Source: Ascidia mentula
Lineage: Eukaryota; Chordata; Ascidiacea; Phlebobranchia; Ascidiidae
DNA: 64,000 nucleotides
NCBI GenBank assembly: GCA_947561715.1
Contig: OX387205.1
Coordinates: 13,087,001 to 13,151,000, forward strand
Direction: 5' to 3'
Shown: positions 21,027 to 64,000 of the stretch, one piece after another
Numbering within the stretch: the first letter of the stretch is position 1
Layout: each line of letters begins with the position of its first letter
Notes under the pieces: model-generated
Seen by the model: only the letters and a program-made list of their open reading frames with translations
Databases searched by the model: none
Told to the model about the DNA's origin: nothing
Translations under genes and position numbers: made by a program

Positions 21027-23830
21027 ATAATTACTAGGGATGCATCGAAAGTTCGGTTTGCCGAATTTATTCGGCCGAAACTAAGGTTTTTATAATTATT
21101 CGGTTTCGGCCGAATATTTTTGCAAAATTCGGCCGAAACCGAAACATTTTTACTGCATGTAACGATTGGAATCATTGTTCAAACTGCACCCACACTTTAA
21201 GCAGCTAATACAGCAGTCGAGGTTCTTTTTTAAGTGCCAACAAAGGGCTGTATGATAGGATTAGATCCAATACAGCACATGTTTTGTTTAAATTTATTGC
21301 GTTTGAATAGATAGATACCAAAATTAGTTTCGGTTGATTCGGCCGAATTTATTCGGCAACTTTTGCCGAATATTCGGTTTCGGCCGAATAAAAAAAATGC
21401 TGTTTCGGTGCATCACTAATAATTACAATACAATGAGTTATGTGTAATTTATTGTTAAAATCTGGTTGATTATTAAAACTCCTGAATTCATCGTACAGTT
21501 GTGTGGTATAGTAGTCTGTATTTAGAGACATCAATATTTTGGAAACACTTACCAGCCATCCACCGCCATCAGTCACCATATCACATAAAACTTGGAACCC
21601 CTGGTGAGCTCCAGTGAGAGGATATATCGTGTAAACACCAACCGTATCGTTTTCATGTCTAGCCATTACGTCACCACATGTCTTTGGATAGAGGGCAGCT
21701 GTGGTATTGGATTTATTTCCATTAAAATTTATGTCAAAGTCACGAAAATTACCCTCTGTTTTCGTTAGTCGTTCCTGGAGTTGTTGGAATTCGTTGCGAA
21801 GTTCAGAGATTCCATCACATTCACATCGTTCTGCAGCTTCTCCTTTCATTCCTCGAGGACCGGGGAATCCCCGTGGACCTAACACGCAATCTGTAGTTTA
21901 TCTATGCGACCCCGTGATCTCAATGTGTCTTACAATTCACCACAAATCATGGCTTGCAAATCAACAATATTTTACAATTCATCAAAATACATCGCATGTG
22001 ACTATTGAGTTAAAATGCTTCTTTGTGTCTAACGAATGTAACAAACACCTACCTCTCTTGCCAGGTGGACCTCGGATGTAGATTCCCAAACCCAATTTCG
22101 TTAATTCTTTCACGTTATGTTTTCTATGTTTGGCACAACTCTCGTTATTATGTGACAAAGGCTGCGCAGTAGACGTGCGCGTGCAGACCGCATGGTTATG
22201 TTTTTCATTGCTAGTTGTGTTGCTAGTTATTGTGGTACACAGCAGGGTTGCCATTTGGCCGTCTTCACGGCCAAATTCCAGAAATTTGGCCGTTTGAAAA
22301 TCGGCCTGGCCGCGAAAAAATCGTTTGGCCGTAAGGCAGATATTTGGCCGAATTTGGCCGAATTTCACTTGGTACTATATAAATCAACAGAAGGCATTGC
22401 TGGTTTCAGGTTATCAATAGATTTGTGGACGATTGTGTTGTCATAAATATGTTTCCAAAAGATTGTTACGTCATAAACTAATCTTGACTGAGTTGGTAAA
22501 GAATTATGCTGCAATCGTAATGTTTTAGCAACATAACCGATTTTGAAACCACTGATCAGCATATAGATAACAGTGTTTTAAACATACAATTTACGAATTT
22601 ATTTCCGGCTATATAGTCGTTTCTACAGAAATCATCAAACTTATAACGTGATTTGGCCGTAAGAGAAAAAAAAATTGGCCGTCAAGTGTTTTGACCATCT
22701 GGCAGCCCTGGTACACAGGGGCGTATCCAGGAATTTTTAAAGGGGGGGTCCAAATTTTTTTATGGAATTCCCCGATTTTCAGGTATAAACTAAGTATAAA
22801 CTATTGTGGGCGAGAATCACAAAATACGAACGCCGGTGTTCGCGCCAATCGTCACATAAACGGTGGCTTGCGCAATTGTGTAACGCTATGGAAAGTTTAA
22901 CAACTAAACTAATTGACTATCACGCAAATAAACCGCTTGTCATTACAACGTGGCCACTGAAAAATGACGTTTCGTCCGTGAACTGACGAAAAATGACACT
23001 TGTCTCGTAACAATGCAACATGTTTGGTAACAATGCCAAGTGTTCGGTAACAATGCTCCCTGTTTGGAAACAATGGCGAATGCAACACGATGCGGTTTTT
23101 AGGTCAACGTCAAAGAAAATTTCTGGTTTTCACGCGGATTTTGTCAAAAAATACAGTGGCGTTTGTTTAGTTATCAAAAAAGACCAAAATATTTCACAAA
23201 AGGGGGGGGGGGGTCCGGACCCCTCGGACCCCCCCCCCCCTGGATACGCCCATGGTGGTACATATAATAATACTGATTCTATTTGAATAAGGTTTTAGTT
23301 GCAAAACGCGAAATAGTTTGTTGACTGCTTTGCAACAATTAAAAAGTTTACTGGATTACTAATGCAACTGAAAGATGTGTTGTCACTACTGATAATTTGC
23401 GGAATAAGATCGGTCGCAAAACAGTTCGGTAAGTGCGATTGAATTTGCCATAGTGTGAATTTGTCTATATATTGAATGTACAATTGTGTTTCTTTAACTA
23501 GAAACCGTTCCATTCTGGCGCGTTGTTGTGCTGGTCGTTCCTGTATCGAATACAAGTGTCTGTTGTGTTTCGCGGGCTCGGCTACCTAGAAGATTGGATG
23601 GGACGCGTTTCGGCTAAAGGCCAAAAAACTGCTGTGTAGCGTGTAGCGCCGCCGATCCGCAGAAAAAGCACGTTACATCGAAGTTGCTGTGAAGTGTTTC
23701 GTTTTCCCGTTGATTGAAACAAACCGTTTGTATTTCTACACTGAAGACTTACTGTGCACGATTCCAAACTGATCTGGCTTCTTGCACTTACGCTCAACAA
23801 GAGCAGCAAAAATAATTGTTTTAAGGCCAT
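20221..23830 (-). CDS. Ficolin-like protein, gene A (exon 1 split by an insertion)
   Basis: Secreted lectin-like protein of the fibrinogen-related family. Exons: 23830-23677, 22070-22053, 21878-21753, 21698-21553, 20967-20871, 20805-20709, 20633-20569, 20468-20221; 317 codons. Signal peptide [18 protein letters not shown], then Gly-X-Y triplets with PGKRGP (fits the OGKXGP MASP-binding consensus), coiled coil [15 protein letters not shown], and a fibrinogen domain with [35 protein letters not shown] (calcium-site region) and ADGVNW. In paralogs the first two pieces are one 172-base exon; here 1.6 kb is inserted, yet splicing CGAT|GTAACG to CGAG|GTCC keeps length and frame and only turns one Gly into Cys. 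If that intron is not removed the protein is truncated before the collagen part. The 21753-21698 intron happens to be open. Confidence 0.75.
21035..21418. mobile_element. hAT-type MITE in gene A
   Basis: Ends TAGGGATGCATCGAAA and (inverted) TAGTGATGCACCGAAA; flanked by perfect 8-bp duplications ATAATTAC at 21027-21034 and 21419-21426. The inside is made of TTCGGCCGAA-type repeats. It lies in the intron between the 21553-21698 and 20871-20967 exons. A relative sits at the same place in gene B. Confidence 0.88.
22240..23254. mobile_element. hAT-type MITE, outer element, interrupted
   Basis: Its right end TGGATACGCCCATG mirrors the left end CAGGGGCGTATCC (22716 on, first bases also at 22240-22242). 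Removing the inner element restores an exact 8-bp target duplication GTGGTACA at 22232-22239 and 23255-23262. Long G and C runs flank the inside ends. Confidence 0.85.
22243..22710. mobile_element. hAT-type MITE, inner element
   Basis: 468 bases with ends CAGGGTTGCCATTTGG and (inverted) CAGGGCTGCCAGATGG, flanked by exact duplications GTACACAG at 22235-22242 and 22711-22718. The target was the junction between the outer element and its own duplication, so this one came second. Repeated TTTGGCCG inside. Confidence 0.9.
23276..23291 (+). other. Spliced-leader sequence followed by GT
   Basis: Exact ATTCTATTTGAATAAG, which I recall as the Ciona spliced leader, followed by GTTTTAG as a donor would be. 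Downstream, GTTGCAAA and TTTGCAAC can pair around a 20-base loop. It may be a stray SL RNA gene copy or a pseudogene inside the inserted element; the known SL genes are tandem repeats and none are seen here. Confidence 0.5.
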
Positions 23831-24834
23831 GTTGTAGAGTTAGTACCTTTTTGCTAGGTAGCAGCTGTTTGCTGCAAACTCTTGTGCAAATCCTGAATGC
23901 TTTCGTTGACGTCCGAATTTGTTTTTCAGTCACTTTACATTTCCATTTAAGGTCTTAACATTTGTGCCGACGCGTGCAGACAGGGAGATTAACCTTCAAG
24001 TTTTTTAATTGCATTTGGCAACGAAACAATCCACCCAGAATGTTATGACGTCCTTCCTTGTGGTTGTTCCTCAAAGTTGAAGTTGGTCGTTGTATAAAGT
24101 TGGTGTGTTTTTCTGCAAACGTTGTTCGAAATCAAGTAACTACTGTTTTGTAAACGATTCGTCGTTCCTTTGTTTGTCATATTTCTGTCCATATCTTTTC
24201 AATTCTCTTTATATTTACGTATTTTTTCTGTTTCTCTATATTTGTTTTTTTTCCGCAAGCACGTTGGAATTTATTAAGCTGTTTTTCCCATCAGGTGTTC
24301 CCCCTTCTTTATATTATTTTCTTTATTTCGCGCGAGATTTTCTTGCGACGCTCTGATTGTCTGATTGCGACTATCACGTGCGGCTTGAATACACGGGCAG
24401 TTGCCTTCGGATGGTAATATTATTGAGACGTTTATATAAGTAAGGTATTTAGTGGGGACGCTGCGATATTGCCTAAATGCACGTGGTTACGATGTGTTTC
24501 GTACCAAATACATGGCTTCTTACACTTACGCTCAACCAGAGTACACAAAATATTTGATGAAAGATCGTGTTATAGACACATCAAAAATGTTTACATTAAA
24601 AATTTAGGGAAAAGATAATCAATGCATGGTAAACAACGTCGCAAAAGAAAACGTGTTTTGTCGGATGGGCAAAGCTTTAACTCTACACATTTTTTCAGAG
24701 GAAATGCCGATTTCACAAATTTCTGAAGAATTGAAGGAAACAACTTCTCGAAATTAGCATTTTGTACAAAATTGGAAACCATTCAGTTTGGCAAACTTTA
24801 TTTCTATGGAAGTTTTATGTAGTAAAGTTGTTTT
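23831..24834. other. Spacer between ficolin genes A and B
   Basis: 1 kb with a pyrimidine-rich stretch near 24180-24330. Gene A's upstream DNA here does not resemble the conserved upstream DNA of B, C and D. A minus-strand AATAAA (24797-24802) 33 bases after the gene B stop is a likely polyadenylation signal. Confidence 0.5.
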
Positions 24835-26926
<2,092 letters not shown>

Positions 26927-27506
26927 CTTATGGAGCTATTCTCAAACAACACATTAACTGTTTGCAACAAACAATTTTATAGGAACTTGTGCCAGCCTTA
27001 TATGTATTTGTCGTCGTCCAAAGTTGTTTATCAGTTTTTTTCCATATATGGCTCAAGCTTTCCGCTTTCTTGTCATCACATGCGTGACTCTGTGTACGAA
27101 TATGTCATGTCATTTCTATAATCACTGAACAAGATGTAAGCAAACGATTCTGCATGCAAGGCTTAGATCAGCAGTGAAGTTGTTTATCACCTGCACAACA
27201 CTTTCTGATGGAGGAAGTGTTCTAATGGTGGGTTTACGGTGTAATGTCCCATAGATTTTTGAGTGTACGCTAGTTGGGTAATATTCAACAGCTTTTTTTG
27301 TCACTTATGTCCTGTAAGTTATATCGTTTGCCCACTACTCTTGTAAGGTCTAGAATGCAAATATCTGCAAAGCAACATTTATTGCAATACAGAAGCACAA
27401 AATATCCCCAGGTAAACATCAGACTAGCAGCGATGATATTTTACAATAAACAATTGATGTAAAAACATTATTAATCAAGTGAGCACTATCAAGTGGCGTG
27501 TATATG
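26927..27506. other. Upstream region of gene B
   Basis: The first 80 bases upstream of the ATG match those of genes C and, less well, D (CTCAAACAACACATTA, GGAACTTGTGCCAGCCTTAT), so probably part of a shared promoter. The rest shows nothing I recognise. Confidence 0.5.
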
Positions 27507-31065
<3,559 letters not shown>

Positions 31066-32062
31066 CTTATGGAGCTATTCTCAAACAACACATTAGCTGT
31101 TTGCAGCCAACCATTTTATAGGAACTTGTGCCAGCCTTATTTGTCTCATGTCCTGCTTGAAAGCTGTTTTTCGGGTATTGGCATTTCCATTTAGGGCCAC
31201 AGAATGTGCGCTGTGTGGAACTGCTGCCTCCCTGACGCAATCAGCTTAAAATAGTTTTGACCTGCGGTTGCGTTTCATGTTCAAACTTTTTAACGGCGAA
31301 GATTGGTTTGGTTCTCGCCTGCTTTGCGAGAACCGATTATTGCGAACACAATACGCTACACTACATATTTTAACAATTGCAGTTGGTTGCATTCTGTCAA
31401 TATGTGTTATCTTTTTATGTTTCTAAATTGCCTTTTTACAACAGAATATAACAATGCTGTGCATTTTAGCGTGACATTTTTGTGTACCTACACAAAAAGC
31501 TTGATACATGCTCTGTGTAAATGTGCCTTTGCAACACCAGCCATATTTTGAAGCAGAAATTCACAATATCCATAGGCGAGCTATTGCTTGCCTCAGAAAA
31601 AGATTTTGAGACGGGCCAGCATGTACATTGTTTGGGCAATTTTTTTTTACTTTCCTGATTGACATATTACCCGTATTTTCCGTTTTGGTAAATAATATTC
31701 TACCACTTTTACCATGATACCTTCCTAGTTGAAACCAAATCGAATTGTTTGAAACTCAATTTGCAAAAATTTAATTGTATTTTAGAGCAATTTTCGGCAC
31801 GAAAAACTATTTAAGTGACGTGTTTGGTTATATATGAGAAATGTAAATCTCACGCTGCAGCATAAAAAATATATGAACTCCCTCAATTTATTGATGTATT
31901 CTTAATATCGTTGCACGAAAATATAATCGACCGAAAAATTTGCAGCACAGATATTCAAAATGGCGCAAACACGTGGTGGGATTTATATACAATATTCCAA
32001 AACTTATTCCAAATGTACAAATTTTAACTTTCAATTCAGTGGTATTTAATCAATCCGTTTAT
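31066..32062. other. Spacer between genes C and D
   Basis: Conserved upstream DNA of gene C to about 31145, then unmatched AT-rich sequence. It holds a perfect hairpin GGTTCTCGC/GCGAGAACC at 31310-31334. No coding features. Confidence 0.5.
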
Positions 32063-33726
<1,664 letters not shown>

Positions 33727-35595
33727 GTTATGAAGTTACCCCAATCCCGCTATTCTGAAACAACACATTAGCTATTTGCAGCCAACCATTTTATGGAAAC
33801 TTGTACTCTCCTTAATTTTCTCAATCCCGCTCAAAGTTGTTTTTCTGGTATTTGGCATTTCGACATTTGGTCTTGCGAAACTGCCGGACTCTGTACAGAT
33901 TGGGCAATATTGTCAGAATTCCCAAGGAAACAATTTTACAAAGGTCATAAGTGCAGCGAATTGATATTTGTTTTTGTTGGCTCTATATGTAGCATACTTG
34001 ACTTCAGGATTTCCAATGAAGGTGTTTATTGGGTTCAACAGCCTTTTGTCATATTTATTGAAGTGTTGACGATTTTTTGTTGCCAAAAAGCGACGGTAAT
34101 ATGAGCAACGTAATTGTTTCTAGATATTCAAATTGTTTTGCTCGCTTTTTGACTTAAAGTCACCACACAAAAATCAATCTTTTACAACTTTTGGGATGTT
34201 AATATAGGTCACAAGTTTTAAGGGCATTATTTTGTGCTGTGAATAAATTTTAACAACATTATCTATGCTGTGCCACAGCACTGCTTTAAATATCATCCAC
34301 CATTTTTTTTTTCGACTCTAGTCATTTTAGTCGTTATTTTGGACACCAGGTCCTCCGGCTACACATTCACTGCGGGAGTTCGGTTTCTAAACAGTCCAGT
34401 AGTTTAATAATATCCACCAGAGTGTGCCAAAAGTTTAACTTTTTTGACACATTCTGGCAACGTTGTTTATATAGTCCTGGTTCTTCTATGCTGTTTAGTT
34501 AATTTTGTTCATTGGGATTCATCCGGTTCGCACCGGTTCGTGCTTGTAGCTTGTAATCTGCGCGAACCGGTTGTTCCAGTTGAGAAGCGTACGTACAGGC
34601 CTAGTAACTATGGTTTGCTGCTGGTGAAAGAACCTGGTGCCAAAATATTTGAATCCAACCACTGATTTTATATAACACTCTTCAGCTAAATTAATGTGTT
34701 TTGGTTATAATATATTTTTCATGTCTCATGTTTATGTGAATATTCTTTTACATAACATTTACCATCTTTGCCAGTAAAAAACGTATGATATTTATGCGTA
34801 TTTAATGCATCATTGACCACAAACGAATTTCGCGTTGTTGAGTGAGTTGGTTGGTAATGTTGACGTTTGATACCTTTTTATGTGTCTGCCCATGTTATAT
34901 TGATTGCTGCTTGTATCCGACCCCAGGGTTTTATTTGGAACATAAATACGCACTATTGTACACCAGACTTGGAATTTTATTCGTAACTTTTATTTCTTTG
35001 CTGTTCATTCTTATTAAAAATGTTCATAAGTAAAGTACAATAGTAGTAAGGTCGTAGATGGTTTGCACTCGTGTAGCATGCATTACACAATATTGAAAAG
35101 ATAAAAAGCTCGCTTGAAGGGCTGCAAACGTGCAAAGCACAGCATTTTTTATTGCTCACTGTGAAGCAAGTGGAAACCATGAATTGTATTACCTTGCATA
35201 GCAGATTAGAATGTTGGTGTGAGAATTAGTGAATGTTTTGTGAAAGATAATGTATTAACTTCTTATTTAGTCACTGCTGGTAACATGGCGAAAATGTGTT
35301 GTAGGCCTATTCTATGTGTGTGACATTGTTTTCCAAACTGGTGCACACAGGATATGGTATTTCCTATCCACATCACCACATGTGGAGTTTGTCAGCAAAG
35401 CAACCAGCTAGCAATATGGGATTTAAGATCAGGCTTATGTTGGTGTTACTGCAAGTTTCTATTTCTTTATCAGCAGTAACATAATTTTATTTGGAAATAA
35501 AACATAATTTGAAAGTAAATAACAGCGGAAATCATTTTTGACAAATGGATTGGCTCAACTGAATGCGGGGTCTGCTCTTTACATACTGAATAACA
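33727..35595. other. Divergent intergenic region, gene D to NBEAL
   Basis: 1.9 kb that should hold both upstream regions. A 70-base piece next to gene D matches the upstream DNA of B and C. Near 34522-34572 there are repeated and inverted CCGGTTCG/CGAACCGG motifs. Just before the NBEAL start a six-codon upstream frame begins at about 35551. No other gene seen. Confidence 0.5.
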
Positions 35596-63870
<28,275 letters not shown>

Positions 63871-64000
63871 GTGGCAAAATTTAGTACATTTTTATGAGTT
63901 GTAGATGTAGACAGATGCCATTCAAAATGCGGCGTAGTTGTTCCATATTTTGTTACACCGAGCTATTTCCCTGTGTTTCCGACCCTGAAAGACATGCGTT

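Larger units (their letters stand above)
22075..23678. mobile_element. 1.6-kb insertion inside gene A exon 1
   Basis: Paralogs B and C read continuously where A is interrupted after ACCTCG (to 22074) and resumes with CGAAGTTG (from 23679). The insertion is bounded by a duplicated CG and short ATGTA/TACAT ends. It carries two nested hAT MITEs and a spliced-leader sequence. The element type is not clear. Confidence 0.75.

Noticed and set aside
21349..21885. Continuous 178-codon frame joining two gene A exons
   Set aside because: The stretch 21699-21752 is an intron: gene C has a stop there and gene D a different sequence, and phases fit when it is removed.
22703..22715. CTGGTACA as a mismatched target duplication of the outer MITE
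   Set aside because: Its mismatch disappears once the inner MITE is taken out; the true left copy is GTGGTACA at 22232-22239.
22192..23286. Open frames inside the gene A insertion
   Set aside because: They run through the nested MITEs and their G/C runs and match no protein family.
33793..34104. 103-codon plus-strand frame between gene D and NBEAL
   Set aside because: No start context, family motif or splice partner; the left part is conserved upstream DNA of the ficolin genes.

Overview
This is a eukaryotic (animal) window, almost certainly from a tunicate of the genus Ciona. Genes have many short GT-AG introns. The 16-nt Ciona spliced-leader sequence ATTCTATTTGAATAAG, as I recall it, occurs exactly twice. 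The best matches of the proteins are to vertebrate-type families. I could run no database search; all family calls rest on motifs I recognise.

Layout. (1) 1-3961, plus strand: the 3' nine exons of METTL13, the dual-domain methyltransferase of eEF1A. (2) 17810-5567, minus strand: an eight-exon taperin/phostensin-family gene (about 875 aa) with a 7.6-kb first intron, convergent with METTL13. (3) 33726-20221, minus strand: four tandem ficolin-like genes (signal peptide, seven Gly-X-Y triplets, coiled coil, fibrinogen-related domain), called A to D from left to right. B and C look intact, A carries a 1.6-kb insertion inside its first exon that seems to have become an intron, and D has a 2-bp frameshift and looks like a pseudogene. 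(4) 35596-63870, plus strand: a neurobeachin-like (NBEAL1/2) gene of at least 58 exons (about 2,560 codons visible) that runs off the right edge inside its WD40 propeller. All its splice phases agree.

Repeats. The window is rich in short non-autonomous elements. I reconstruct hAT-type MITEs with exact 8-bp target duplications, one nested in another, and one MITE present in ficolin genes A and B but with an empty site in C. A block of about 2.5 kb covering the 3' half of gene A and its downstream DNA is duplicated at gene C.

The most interesting signal is a dispersed repeat that folds as a hammerhead ribozyme. About eleven copies or fragments lie in introns and intergenic DNA. The copy at 8641-8697 (minus strand, sense with the taperin-like gene) keeps the core, three paired stems and a GUA cleavage triplet; at least four others keep the core (36-58 kb). 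Two sites have the copies as head-to-head inverted pairs. A second, Penelope-like hammerhead remnant follows directly on one of the two spliced-leader sequences (62829-62895).
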